From contig JAEXUW010000020.1 of assembly GCA_023439835.1 (NCBI GenBank), positions 186,001 to 250,000 on the forward strand: a stretch of 64,000 nt of DNA. The letters are read 5' to 3'. Of the stretch, positions 43,545 through 52,329 are shown in pieces; positions within the stretch are counted from its first letter, which is position 1, and each line of letters starts with the position of its first letter. A program made the position numbers and the translations under genes. The stretch is from Bacillota bacterium (lineage in GTDB: Bacteria > Bacillota > Clostridia > Oscillospirales > Ruminococcaceae). The notes below the pieces were generated by a model that saw nothing but the letters and a program-made list of their open reading frames with translations, had not been told where the DNA came from and did no database searches.

Positions 43545-44234
43545 TTATTCTTCTCTTGGGTCGATATGCTTATAGCCCTCATAGCGACCGTATGTGCCGA
43601 TATTCTTCTCATATGCTTCAGTAGGATTTGCGCCGTGACGGATATCCTCAAGCATTTTTCCAACCTTGACAAACTTATAGCCACATGGCTGATCATCTTC
43701 GTCAATTGCAACGCTTAGAATGTAGCCTTCAGCCATTTCAAGATAACGAACGCCCTTTGCGTTTGTTGAGAAGATAGTTCCAACCTGTGAACGAAGGCCT
43801 TTTCCAAGGTCCTCAAGACCGGCTCCGATAGGAAGTCCGCCTTCACTGAAAGCTGTCTGTGATCTTCCGTAAACAATCTGAAGGAAAAGCTCTCTCATAG
43901 CGACGTTAATAGCATCGCATACAAGGTCAGTGTTTAGGGCTTCAAGAATAGTTTTTCCCGTTAGAATCTCTCCAGCCATAGCGGCGGAGTGTGTCATACC
44001 TGAACAGCCAAGTGTTTCAACGAGAGCTTCTTCAATGATACCCTCTTTTATGTTGAGCGTCAGCTTGCAGGCACCCTGCTGAGGTGCACACCATCCTACA
44101 CCGTGTGTAAGACCGGAAATGTCCTTGATTTCATATGCCTTCACCCACTTGCCTTCTTCTGGGATAGGCGCCGGACCGTGCTTAGGACCTTTTTTGAGAA
44201 CGCACATTCTCTCGACTTCATGAGAATAGATCAT
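43545..44234 (-). CDS. NifU/IscU-like iron-sulfur scaffold protein
   Basis: 229 residues, longer than a simple IscU. Cluster-ligand candidates are C49 (GVGWCAPQQGAC, also C56), C77 (LGCSGMTHSAAMAGEIL) and C106 (LVCDAINVAMREL), the spacing of the IscU triad. A C-terminal extension of about 100 residues carries C184. The protein should assemble or carry Fe-S clusters. It lies 17 bp upstream of the GGGtGRT gene. Its ribosome binding site AGGAG follows a structured leader. Confidence 0.85.
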   Translation of the reverse strand: MIYSHEVERMCVLKKGPKHGPAPIPEEGKWVKAYEIKDISGLTHGVGWCAPQQGACKLTLNIKEGIIEEALVETLGCSGMTHSAAMAGEILTGKTILEALNTDLVCDAINVAMRELFLQIVYGRSQTAFSEGGLPIGAGLEDLGKGLRSQVGTIFSTNAKGVRYLEMAEGYILSVAIDEDDQPCGYKFVKVGKMLEDIRHGANPTEAYEKNIGTYGRYEGYKHIDPREE

Positions 44235-44257
44235 ATCTGTACTCCTTTCGGTATTTT

Positions 44258-44286
44258 ACCTGAATATTCAAATAATTGAATCAGGT
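44258..44286 (-). promoter_or_regulatory. Leader hairpin of the NifU-GGGtGRT operon
   Basis: An interrupted inverted repeat, ACCTGA-ATA-TTCAA / TTGAA-TCAGGT, with a four-base loop, lies between the promoter and the ribosome binding site. It may be an operator or an RNA element. Confidence 0.45.
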
Positions 44287-44302
44287 TAAAACATACAAGC
44301 TT

Positions 44303-44331
44303 ATTATATATGATTTTCCTCGTTTTATCAA
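44303..44331 (-). promoter_or_regulatory. Promoter of the NifU-GGGtGRT operon
   Basis: Minus-strand TTGATA (44326-44331), 17 bp, perfect TATAAT (44303-44308). A strong constitutive-looking promoter. Confidence 0.75.
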
Positions 44332-44489
44332 GATATTTTTTTCACAAACTCAATAAAGCCTGATATAATATTTTGTTCAAAATATCAACGCAGTGTTTTT
44401 ATATAAACCCAGTATGCTTATTTTATTATGGCGCAGGTATTTTATTATTTATAAAAAAGTGATATAATATGCTGGGAAGGTGATTGACA

Positions 44490-45539
44490 TTGAAAAAAAT
44501 ATTAATTCTACTTTTAGCAACACTCACAATTATAAATTTCTCAGGCTGTGATATATTATCGGGTTTAAGCGACAATGATGATGGTTTAACAAATGATGTT
44601 TTAGGAAGCAGTACAAACGACAGTGCCAATTCAAATTCAAGCGGAAGTGAAGCAGACAAAAAAGGTGAATATATAACTGCTGAGAGGCTCACTATGTTTC
44701 TTGACGCAATAAAAAATAGTGAAACTGACGTGGTAGCAAATATGTGCGGTGTTTATAACGAAGGTGAAAATATCAAGGTCGCACAATTTTCATATTTAAA
44801 AGAAATAAAAATTGATAAGTATTATTTTGAGTATATTTTCAGCGACGGTGCAAACTATACATATTCAGTAATTTTGAGTATTTCTGAAAGTCAAAATCAG
44901 CAGTATCCCGTGGGTATATCGAAGTGGAAGGCTGTTGTTCCTATTACTGATGAAATAAGTGCGGTAAGTCAGTTTGTGCCGTACAGTTCATCAGTTGGCA
45001 TATATTCAGGCGACAGTGATACTCGCGATATGGAGCTGTTTGCTTATAACTGGCTTTGCTGTTACTCTGACAATCCCTTTATATCGGCGGAAAATATTGA
45101 AACTATCAGCTTTGACAGCAGGCTTTTGGATTTAATATCTCGTTGTGTTGAACATGATTTGGAAGGTATGTTCACTGAAACCTCTTTCAAAGAATATGCC
45201 AAAAGTGTTTTTGGGAAAAGCATCGGAAGTGCGGGAGCATATTCGGACTTTTATCAATCGAGATATCTTTATTATGATGACGAAAAGGGTAATATGCTAA
45301 ACGGTATTCCTCAAACTCAGAAAATTACATTTATAAATCTGAAAGAAAAAATAGTTGACCCTATAACTGGAAGAACAGAGATATCCTATGATATATTCAG
45401 TGACTGTGCATATATGAACGTGTGCAGGCGTATTACCTTTACATTTATGCCTAATCAGAACGGCGGTTTTAGCTTTCAGGGTACGGTGGGGGAGCATGTG
45501 ACAGAATATTCACCCGCTATTATATCAATAACAAAATAA
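44490..45539 (+). CDS. Predicted lipoprotein, unknown function
   Basis: About 349 residues. A lipoprotein signal (KKILILLLATLTIINFSGC) is followed by a Ser/Asn/Asp-rich linker (to about residue 60) and a 290-residue domain that starts EYITAERLTMFLDAIKNSE. No known domain is recognized; tandem alpha/beta segments and several Tyr-rich stretches are present. The start is a TTG: AAGGTG at 44477-44482 fits the TTG at 44490 better than the one at 44484. A TATAAT (44463-44468) lies close upstream. It is monocistronic. Confidence 0.75.
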   Translation: MKKILILLLATLTIINFSGCDILSGLSDNDDGLTNDVLGSSTNDSANSNSSGSEADKKGEYITAERLTMFLDAIKNSETDVVANMCGVYNEGENIKVAQFSYLKEIKIDKYYFEYIFSDGANYTYSVILSISESQNQQYPVGISKWKAVVPITDEISAVSQFVPYSSSVGIYSGDSDTRDMELFAYNWLCCYSDNPFISAENIETISFDSRLLDLISRCVEHDLEGMFTETSFKEYAKSVFGKSIGSAGAYSDFYQSRYLYYDDEKGNMLNGIPQTQKITFINLKEKIVDPITGRTEISYDIFSDCAYMNVCRRITFTFMPNQNGGFSFQGTVGEHVTEYSPAIISITK

Positions 45540-45680
45540 ATAAACTTTTGATGGTGCTAAATAGTATTTGTTTTTGTAATGCAAAGCATTTGTTATAGAT
45601 ATATAGTTATAATGTAATTAACTTTTTTGATCAAATACTATCAAAAGAAACGATTTTGTTTTTTGATAATGTGCTTTTGA

Positions 45681-45709
45681 TTGACTTGAAAAAGTTTTTA
45701 ACATAAAAT
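45681..45709 (+). promoter_or_regulatory. pyk promoter
   Basis: TTGACT (45681-45686), 17 bp, TAAAAT (45704-45709). The rest of the gap 45540-45749 shows no gene. Confidence 0.7.
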
Positions 45710-45749
45710 ATGATTAGATATTATAGATTTTTCTCGGGAGGTTATATAA

Positions 45750-47180
45750 ATGCGGAAAACCAAAATCGTATGCACAATTGGTCCATCAACAGATGATTCA
45801 AATATTCTCCGTCAGCTTATGCTTGAAGGAATGGACGTTGCTCGTTTTAATTTTTCACATGGTGATTATGAGATGCACAAAAAGCGTTTTGATCAGATTG
45901 TTGCTCTTCGTGAGGAACTAGGCTTGCCGATTGCGACAATGCTTGATACAAAAGGCCCTGAAATTCGCCTCGGCAAATTCAAGGATAACAAGCCTGTTGA
46001 AATTAAGGACGGCGACTGCTTTACTCTCACATCAGACGATATTGAGGGAACAAGCGAAAAATGCTCAATTAGCTTCAAGTCGCTTCCGCAAGATGTTAAG
46101 CCGGGCACCACAATCCTTATCAATGACGGCGTAATTGAGCTCAAGGCTAATAAAGTAACCTGCAATGACATATACTGCACAATAATTCACGGTGGCACCG
46201 TTTCAAATAACAAGGGAGTAAATGTTCCCGGAATAATGCTTTCTATGCCTTATATTTCAGAAAGGGATATGTCAGACCTTGAGTTTGGCGCAAAGCTCGG
46301 ATTTGATTTTATTGCAGCATCGTTTGTCAGAAGCTCTGCCGATATTAATTATTTAAGAAAGTTCACGCACAGCCTCGGCTGGAACAATCCTAGAATTATT
46401 GCAAAAATTGAGAACAGTGACGGTGTTGAAAACATTGAAGAGATTTTACAGGCTGCCGACGGAATAATGGTAGCTAGAGGGGATATGGGAGTAGAAATTC
46501 CATTTGAAAAGATTCCCGCTATTCAGAAAAATCTAATTACTAAAGCTTACAATGCCGGCAAGCAGGTTATAACAGCAACCCAAATGCTTGAGTCAATGAT
46601 TGTCAATCCGCGTCCGACTAGAGCAGAGATTACCGACGTCGCAAATGCAATCTATGACGGGACAAGCGCAATTATGCTTTCAGGTGAAACGGCAGCGGGC
46701 AAATATCCTGTTGAAACCGTAAAGACAATGGCGCTTATCGCCAAGACCACTGAAAAGGATATTAATTATAAGCTTAGGTTTTCAAAGCGTGAACAAACAA
46801 GGAATTTAGATATTACAAATGCTATTTCACACGCAACTGTAACAACAGCACACGACCTTGAGGCGAATGCGATTATTACCGTTACAAAATCGGGGAACAC
46901 AGCAAGAATGATATCGAAATACCGTCCGACCTGTCCGATTATCGGATGCACGACTGACGAAACGATTTATCGTCAGCTTAATATGTCATGGGGCATCATT
47001 CCTGTTATGGTTGAGGAAAAAAACAACACCGATGAGCTTTTTGACCATGCTATTGAGTGTGCTAAGAAGAAAAGATTTTTGAAAGCGAATGACCTTGTTG
47101 TAATTACTGCTGGAGTGCCTCTGGGCATTGTCGGAAACACTAATCTAATGAAGGTTCAACAGCTTCCCGCAGAAGAATAA
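45750..47180 (+). CDS. pyk: Pyruvate kinase
   Basis: 476 residues, the last step of glycolysis. RKTKIVCTIGPSTDD opens it, MLDTKGPEIR is the nucleotide site, IIAKIENSDGVEN is the catalytic lysine region and VMVARGDMGVEIP the metal loop. The C-terminal domain (ITNAISHATVTTAHDL onward) has the allosteric fold. It lacks the extra PEP-utilizing domain of Bacillus Pyk. GGGAGG is the ribosome binding site. A terminator follows. Confidence 0.97.
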   Translation: MRKTKIVCTIGPSTDDSNILRQLMLEGMDVARFNFSHGDYEMHKKRFDQIVALREELGLPIATMLDTKGPEIRLGKFKDNKPVEIKDGDCFTLTSDDIEGTSEKCSISFKSLPQDVKPGTTILINDGVIELKANKVTCNDIYCTIIHGGTVSNNKGVNVPGIMLSMPYISERDMSDLEFGAKLGFDFIAASFVRSSADINYLRKFTHSLGWNNPRIIAKIENSDGVENIEEILQAADGIMVARGDMGVEIPFEKIPAIQKNLITKAYNAGKQVITATQMLESMIVNPRPTRAEITDVANAIYDGTSAIMLSGETAAGKYPVETVKTMALIAKTTEKDINYKLRFSKREQTRNLDITNAISHATVTTAHDLEANAIITVTKSGNTARMISKYRPTCPIIGCTTDETIYRQLNMSWGIIPVMVEEKNNTDELFDHAIECAKKKRFLKANDLVVITAGVPLGIVGNTNLMKVQQLPAEE

Positions 47181-47217
47181 AAATGTAAAAATTTAAAATT
47201 CTGATTAAATGAATATT

Positions 47218-47262
47218 ACCGCCTTAATTTAAAATAATAATTAAGGCGGTATTCTATTTTTT
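47218..47262 (+). terminator. Terminator after pyk
   Basis: A 12-bp stem ACCGCCTTAATT / AATTAAGGCGGT, then ATTCTATTTTTT. Confidence 0.88.
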
Positions 47263-47299
47263 ATGTCGTCTTAACCATTTTTGAATGAGGAGGATTAAT

Positions 47300-47524
47300 G
47301 TGAAGAAAACTGTTTTTATATTAGTAGCGGGAGCAGTTATGGCAATTGCCCTTTGCGGATGCAATGCAGGAAATGAAAGCTCACTAGCTGGAACAACGAC
47401 AACATCAGTTACCACAACAAAGGCAACAGAAGATACATCTGAAAATATTGGCGATAAAATATCCAGTGCTATTGACGAAGGAATGGATGATTTAAGCAGC
47501 GCAATTGAAAACGCAACCAGCTAA
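47300..47524 (+). CDS. Very small predicted lipoprotein
   Basis: 74 residues from a GTG start with GAGGAGG 6 bases upstream; an ATG 5 codons earlier lies at the edge of that ribosome binding site. The lipobox is ALCGC. The mature part is only about 50 residues: a Thr-rich stretch (AGTTTTSVTTTKATEDT), then one amphipathic helix (IGDKISSAIDEGMDDLSSAIENA). It resembles small surface proteins with a helical tail. The function is unknown. Confidence 0.7.
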   Translation: MKKTVFILVAGAVMAIALCGCNAGNESSLAGTTTTSVTTTKATEDTSENIGDKISSAIDEGMDDLSSAIENATS

Positions 47525-47546
47525 GACTATATCTGATAACAGTAAG

Positions 47547-47580
47547 CACCGCATACTGCATTTATCTGCAATATGCGGTG
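47547..47580. terminator. Terminator between the small lipoprotein and spoIID
   Basis: Stem CACCGCAT-ac-TGCA / TGCA-at-ATGCGGTG. The T tail on the plus strand is short; it may serve both convergent genes. Confidence 0.7.
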
Positions 47581-47593
47581 TTTAATAATTAAA

Positions 47594-48604
47594 TTAGTCA
47601 GTATTAAGTTTTGTTATTTCAATTCCGTCAAAATAGTTATATAGAATATCTGAATATGTACTGCCGTCCTTAGCCATTGTGTTTGCGCCGTATTGCGACA
47701 ATCCCACACCATGACCACAACCTCTTACTATAAATTTAAAGCCTGTGGTCTCATCAAAGCTTATTTCATAAAAGCATGAGCGCAGTGAAAAAATTTCCTT
47801 AATTTCTTTTCCGGTAACAGATATTGAGCCGGCGTCAACTGTCAGAACAGTTCCTGACTCTGAAACTCCGCTGACTGTCATCCAGCTAGCCTTATCCTCA
47901 CCCAGCACAATATCGGGATAGCTTTGAGAAAGTCTAGCCTTGACTTCATTGGCACCAAATACGGTTTCCTCATAAAAACCGGGGGCTTTCTTGTCGCCAT
48001 CGCTTTCAACTGCTTTTAAGTAGGGTATATCTGCCCCCCAAGCAACAGTGGCGCTTTCTGTTATTCCGCCAGACATTGAATGAAAGGCACTTATTATCGG
48101 CTCACCTTCAAAAACAGCAATCTCATTTATTACCTCGTCTGTCGCCAGTGAAATTTTCGTAAAATATAGAGTGTAGTTTTCACCATACAAGCTTTCAGCC
48201 TGTTTCGGCGTGAAGTATGCTTGATACACTCTTGTGTCGTCTGAGAAGTCGGCGCCTTTTAGTGACTCGTCTGGAGAGGATATCTCTTTAAGATGTTGTC
48301 TTAAAGCATATGTGTTTGCAAGAACAGCCTGAGCCTTGAGCGTTTCTTTTTCAAATGAAGCGGGCATCTGTGCAAAAACTGCCCCTATAATATAATCTCT
48401 GTGGGGGATTTCAATTATTTCGCCCGTTTGTGTAATCAGCATTTTATAGCTTTTTGGCGCACAAAACTCAGCGGTAGTTATTTTTGGCTCTGAAGCCTCA
48501 CTGCTGTCGTCTAAAAGCTCGCTTCCGTCACCAAATAATGCAATAGACGGAACTATTAACAAAAACAAAGAGAACACTAAAATTATTCCGGCAAGATTTT
48601 TCAT
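47594..48604 (-). CDS. spoIID: SpoIID/LytB domain protein (stage II sporulation protein D)
   Basis: 336 residues. One membrane helix after a basic start, then the SpoIID domain: IPHRDYIIGAVFAQMPASFEKETLKAQAVLANTYALRQ, FHSMSGGITESA and CGHGVGLSQYGANTMA. SpoIID is a lytic transglycosylase that remodels peptidoglycan during engulfment. Its presence fits a spore-former or a relative that lost sporulation. The start is the second ATG, since AAAGGA is adjacent to the first and correctly spaced for the one at 48604. No SpoIIP or SpoIIM gene lies near. Confidence 0.88.
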   Translation of the reverse strand: MKNLAGIILVFSLFLLIVPSIALFGDGSELLDDSSEASEPKITTAEFCAPKSYKMLITQTGEIIEIPHRDYIIGAVFAQMPASFEKETLKAQAVLANTYALRQHLKEISSPDESLKGADFSDDTRVYQAYFTPKQAESLYGENYTLYFTKISLATDEVINEIAVFEGEPIISAFHSMSGGITESATVAWGADIPYLKAVESDGDKKAPGFYEETVFGANEVKARLSQSYPDIVLGEDKASWMTVSGVSESGTVLTVDAGSISVTGKEIKEIFSLRSCFYEISFDETTGFKFIVRGCGHGVGLSQYGANTMAKDGSTYSDILYNYFDGIEITKLNTD

Positions 48605-48706
48605 TTTTTTCATCCTTTCAATACTACTCGTCCATCAGATACTTAATTTTATTCATGAAAAAACGGAATATGTATTGCTTAAGGAAATTTTAGGAAAATG
48701 GTTTTC

Positions 48707-48735
48707 TTGACATTTTTCCGATTTTAGTTTAAAAT
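48707..48735 (+). promoter_or_regulatory. Citrate synthase promoter
   Basis: Perfect TTGACA (48707-48712), 17 bp, TAAAAT (48730-48735). Confidence 0.8.
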
Positions 48736-48764
48736 AATTATAAATAATGTTTAGAGGTGAGAGA

Positions 48765-50123
48765 ATGCTTGAAAATATCAACGAAGAAATAAGAACCAAG
48801 CTCTGTGACGAATTTATTAAAAACAATACTATTAACCCGATGCTATATGAAAAGTATAATGTGAAACGTGGGCTTAGAAACGCCGACGGAACTGGTGTGC
48901 TTGCCGGAGTGACAAATATCTGTAATGTTCACGGATATGTTGTAAGTGAGGGAGAAAGAGTCCCGATTGACGGTGAGCTTATTTATCGTGGATATAATAT
49001 TATAGACCTAATCGAGAATGCAACCGCTGAAAAGAGATTTGGCTTTGAAGAAATAGTATATCTGCTTTTGATGGGGAATCTTCCCAATAAAATTCAACTT
49101 AGCAAGTTCACAGAATTGCTTTCAATGGAAAGAGAACTGCCGGATCATTTTTTTGAGGATATGATACTTAAAGCCCCGTCAGCAAATATTATGAACAAAC
49201 TTGCGAGGTCTGTTCTTGCACTTTATTCATATTATGATTTGCCTGAAGAGACGTCGCCATCAAATGAAATGGAAATGGCAATATCCATTATTTCCAGACT
49301 TCCCACAATAATGGTTTATGCATATCAGGTTAAGAGAAGATATTATGATTCAAGCAGTATGTATATGCACCAGCTAAGAAAGGAAGAAAGCACCGCTCAG
49401 TCAATTCTTTCAATGCTCAGACCTGACAGGAAATATACTGATGATGAAGCGAGGCTTCTTGATTTGTGTCTTATGCTTCACGCTGAACACGGCGGTGGCA
49501 ATAACTCAACCTTCTCATGCCGTGTGCTTACTTCGTCGGGAACAGACGCATATTCTGCATATGCCGCGGCAATCGGCTCACTAAAAGGTCCAAAGCATGG
49601 CGGTGCAAATATTAAGGTAATGGAGATGCTTCAATATATCAAGGAAGGCGTCGAGGATTGGGATGATGAAAATCAGGTTTCTGATTTCCTTGTTAAGCTT
49701 TTGAATAAAGAGGCGGGGGATAAATCTGGTTTGATTTACGGAATGGGCCATGCGGTTTATACACTATCAGATCCAAGGTCTGTCATACTTAAAAAGCATG
49801 CTATGAAAATCGCTAAGGATACCCCTGTTGAGGCTGAATTCAAGCTTCTTGAAACTGTCGAGAGGCTGACGCCACGATTATTCTGTGAGATTAAAGGCGA
49901 TGTCAAAACAGTATGTGCAAATGTCGATATGTACTCAGGGCTTGTATATAAGCTCCTTGGAATACCGGACGATTTATTCACTCCACTTTTTGCCGTATCA
50001 AGAATGCCCGGATGGTGTGCTCATCGTTTTGAAGAGCTTGTTACAGGAAAAAGAATTATCAGACCGGCATACAAAGCTGTTGCGAAGCCAAGAGAATATG
50101 TTCCGATTTCTGAAAGAGAGTAA
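48765..50123 (+). CDS. gltA: Citrate synthase
   Basis: 452 residues. Joins oxaloacetate and acetyl-CoA. Catalytic residues are H242 (LHAEHGGGNNSTF), H278 (GPKHGGAN) and an aspartate further on (NVDMYSGLVYK); GMGHAVYTLSDPR holds a substrate histidine. In a fermenting clostridium it supplies glutamate rather than a full cycle; no aconitase or isocitrate dehydrogenase is nearby. AGAGGTGAGAG places the start at the ATG at 48765, six codons inside the longest frame. Confidence 0.95.
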   Translation: MLENINEEIRTKLCDEFIKNNTINPMLYEKYNVKRGLRNADGTGVLAGVTNICNVHGYVVSEGERVPIDGELIYRGYNIIDLIENATAEKRFGFEEIVYLLLMGNLPNKIQLSKFTELLSMERELPDHFFEDMILKAPSANIMNKLARSVLALYSYYDLPEETSPSNEMEMAISIISRLPTIMVYAYQVKRRYYDSSSMYMHQLRKEESTAQSILSMLRPDRKYTDDEARLLDLCLMLHAEHGGGNNSTFSCRVLTSSGTDAYSAYAAAIGSLKGPKHGGANIKVMEMLQYIKEGVEDWDDENQVSDFLVKLLNKEAGDKSGLIYGMGHAVYTLSDPRSVILKKHAMKIAKDTPVEAEFKLLETVERLTPRLFCEIKGDVKTVCANVDMYSGLVYKLLGIPDDLFTPLFAVSRMPGWCAHRFEELVTGKRIIRPAYKAVAKPREYVPISERE

Positions 50124-50159
50124 AAATATTTATTTTTAAATTTCTCTTTTATAATTTAG

Positions 50160-50192
50160 TATAATATGTTATAATTGATTAGGTATATACCT
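50160..50192 (+). promoter_or_regulatory. Promoter and palindromic operator of the lipoprotein-TCS operon
   Basis: Two TATAAT hexamers lie 10 bp apart (50160-50165, 50170-50175) with weak -35 elements. A perfect 12-bp palindrome AGGTATATACCT (50181-50192) covers the expected transcription start, an ideal operator position. Confidence 0.5.
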
Positions 50193-50203
50193 GATCCAAA
50201 TGG

Positions 50204-50236
50204 TGTCGGAATATATCCGGCATCTTTTGTTTTTTT
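50204..50236 (+). terminator. Attenuator-like terminator in the leader
   Basis: A 7-bp stem TGTCGGA / TCCGGCA with the loop ATATA, directly followed by TCTTTTGTTTTTTTA. It lies before the ribosome binding site of the lipoprotein gene, so it could control read-through. An alternative is that it ends a small transcript started upstream. Confidence 0.55.
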
Positions 50237-50260
50237 ATTGTGTTTTTGTAAGGAGGAAGT

Positions 50261-51574
50261 ATGAAACAAGCACTACTTGCATTAATAATTTTGTCGGTAC
50301 TGCTTTTTTCAGGATGCGGTTATTCAAATTTTGGTGCCGAGGGTTTAATGTTTGCGCCAAAATTGAATCAGGAGCAATCACTTATTCATCAGGCGCTTGT
50401 TGACAGCGTCGGGAAAAATATAAAGCTTAAATATCCACGCTCCGGCGATAATCGTTCTTCATATGTTGTGGCAAATCTAGACAATGAACCTGGGGATGAG
50501 GCAATAGTTTTCTATGAGAAAACAAGCTCAAATCAAAGTGCTTTGAGAATAGCTGTGCTTGACCAAATCAATGGGGAGTGGGAAGCCGTCTATGACATGA
50601 GAGGTTCGGCAACTGAAATTGACAAAGTTATGATTTCAAGGCTGGGCGATAATGAGCCTGTTAATATTATTATTGGATTTGGAACTCCTTCTAGTATTGA
50701 AAAACAGCTTGTAATATACAGATATAATGACGGAGTGCTTTCGGAAATTTTCAGCGAAGCCTATAATGTAATGGACTTGACGGACCTTGACAGGAACGGG
50801 ATAAGTGAGCTTGTCACAGTAACCTGCGGAAGTGAAACGGTTACTGCATCGGCGAAATTGTTCAGATGTGTTGACGGCGCTATTACCTGCGTCAGCGGTG
50901 TTGATCTTGACAATTCTGTTGTTTCATACTTATCCTTTGTTAAATCAAGCGTATTTTCTGATAATACGCCTGCGATTTTCCTTGACGGTTCTCTAGGAAA
51001 CGGTAACGTTAAATCAGAAATTATAATATACAGAAACGGCGGACTTCAGAATCTTATGTTTTCAAAATATAATAAGATGTCTGAAAAAACCGTTCGTTCT
51101 TCAGCGTATTCGTGCGTTGATGTTGACAGAGATGGAATTGCTGAAATCCCCGTAACCATTCCCTTCACAGGATATGAGGCTTATCCTTTTGAAGAACAGC
51201 TTTTCATGACCGACTGGTACTCTTATGAGGGGTATTTTTCACTCCAAAAGAAGTTTTCAAGCTATTATAACACTAAAGATGCATATGTTTTTTCACTCCC
51301 CAATCGATGGCAAGGGCTTGTTACAGTGAAAAATGACCCTGCTACCGATGAGATAGTATTCTATAAATATGAAGGCACTATAAGCGGTAACATGACTGAA
51401 TTAATGCGAATACGTGTTTCAACAAGACAGGATACCGATGACCTTATATATAAAGGCTACTCACTTATTACTTCGAAGGGACAGCTTGATTATCTTGTCA
51501 AGCTTGGTGAAAGCGCAAGACAGACGCTTGTTCCCACAATGGCTGAGGTTTTAAATAATTTTTATGTGCTTTAG
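50261..51574 (+). CDS. Predicted lipoprotein with calcium-loop-like repeats
   Basis: 437 residues. The lipobox is LFSGC (cysteine near residue 19). The mature protein is a series of beta repeats, with acidic loops DLTDLDRNGISELV and DVDRDGIAEIPV that look like the Ca-binding D-x-D-x-D/N-G loops of FG-GAP/VCBS-type propellers. It may be a surface sensor or adaptor. It is followed by a response regulator and a histidine kinase, so it could act as their extracytoplasmic input, which is inferred from position only. GGAGGAAG is the ribosome binding site. Confidence 0.7.
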   Translation: MKQALLALIILSVLLFSGCGYSNFGAEGLMFAPKLNQEQSLIHQALVDSVGKNIKLKYPRSGDNRSSYVVANLDNEPGDEAIVFYEKTSSNQSALRIAVLDQINGEWEAVYDMRGSATEIDKVMISRLGDNEPVNIIIGFGTPSSIEKQLVIYRYNDGVLSEIFSEAYNVMDLTDLDRNGISELVTVTCGSETVTASAKLFRCVDGAITCVSGVDLDNSVVSYLSFVKSSVFSDNTPAIFLDGSLGNGNVKSEIIIYRNGGLQNLMFSKYNKMSEKTVRSSAYSCVDVDRDGIAEIPVTIPFTGYEAYPFEEQLFMTDWYSYEGYFSLQKKFSSYYNTKDAYVFSLPNRWQGLVTVKNDPATDEIVFYKYEGTISGNMTELMRIRVSTRQDTDDLIYKGYSLITSKGQLDYLVKLGESARQTLVPTMAEVLNNFYVL

Positions 51575-51585
51575 GAGGGGTTAAT

Positions 51586-52293
51586 ATGAAAAAAATTCTT
51601 GTCTGTGAGGATGAAGATGTTATTCGTGAATTTGTTGTTATTAATCTAAAAAGAGCGGGCTATGATGTCGTTGATGTAAATAACGGAGAAGAGGCAATCA
51701 GAGTTTTCGATGAGCAGGAGGGCAATTTTGATATTGCACTTCTTGATATAATGATGCCAGGAATAGACGGCTTCACAGTATGCAAAAGACTTAGAGAGCG
51801 AAGCGGTAAAATAGGCATAATTATGCTTTCCGCAAAATCTCAGGAAATGGATAAAGTCAGCGGACTTATGATTGGCGCTGATGATTATATGACCAAGCCG
51901 TTTTCTCCGTCTGAGCTTGTGGCAAGAGTTGACGCAATATACAGACGTGTAAGTATGAGTGCTAGCAAGCATGAAAATGTTTCCTTCATTCATTCAGGGC
52001 CGTTTACACTAAATTTAAAAAGCAGAACTGTATTTAAGAATGAAGAGCCTGTTGACCTTACACAGGTTGAATATCAGATTATGGAGTATTTTATTAAGAA
52101 TCAAAATACCGCTCTTGACAGAACAAGTATTCTTCATCATATATGGGGAGAGACATATTTCGGTGATGATAAAATAGTTGATGTGAACATTCGAAGGATA
52201 AGAATGAAAATTGAAGATGAACCGTCAAACCCTAGATACATACTGACTATTTGGGGCTATGGGTACAAATGGATAGCTTCAGAGCAGAAATAG
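51586..52293 (+). CDS. OmpR/PhoB-family response regulator
   Basis: 235 residues. The receiver domain has the phospho-acceptor D54 in ALLDIMMPGIDG, acidic residues E8/D9/E10 at the start and the conserved lysine in DDYMTKPFSP. The C-terminal winged helix is standard (RTSILHHIWGETYFGDDKIVDVNIRRIR). It is phosphorylated by the neighbouring kinase. It begins 11 bp after the lipoprotein stop, with AGGAGGGG. The target genes are not known; autoregulation through the palindrome upstream is a fair guess. Confidence 0.94.
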   Translation: MKKILVCEDEDVIREFVVINLKRAGYDVVDVNNGEEAIRVFDEQEGNFDIALLDIMMPGIDGFTVCKRLRERSGKIGIIMLSAKSQEMDKVSGLMIGADDYMTKPFSPSELVARVDAIYRRVSMSASKHENVSFIHSGPFTLNLKSRTVFKNEEPVDLTQVEYQIMEYFIKNQNTALDRTSILHHIWGETYFGDDKIVDVNIRRIRMKIEDEPSNPRYILTIWGYGYKWIASEQK

Positions 52294-52329
52294 TCTAAAG
52301 CATAAGCCGGAAGGAGCTGTAAATATTAT

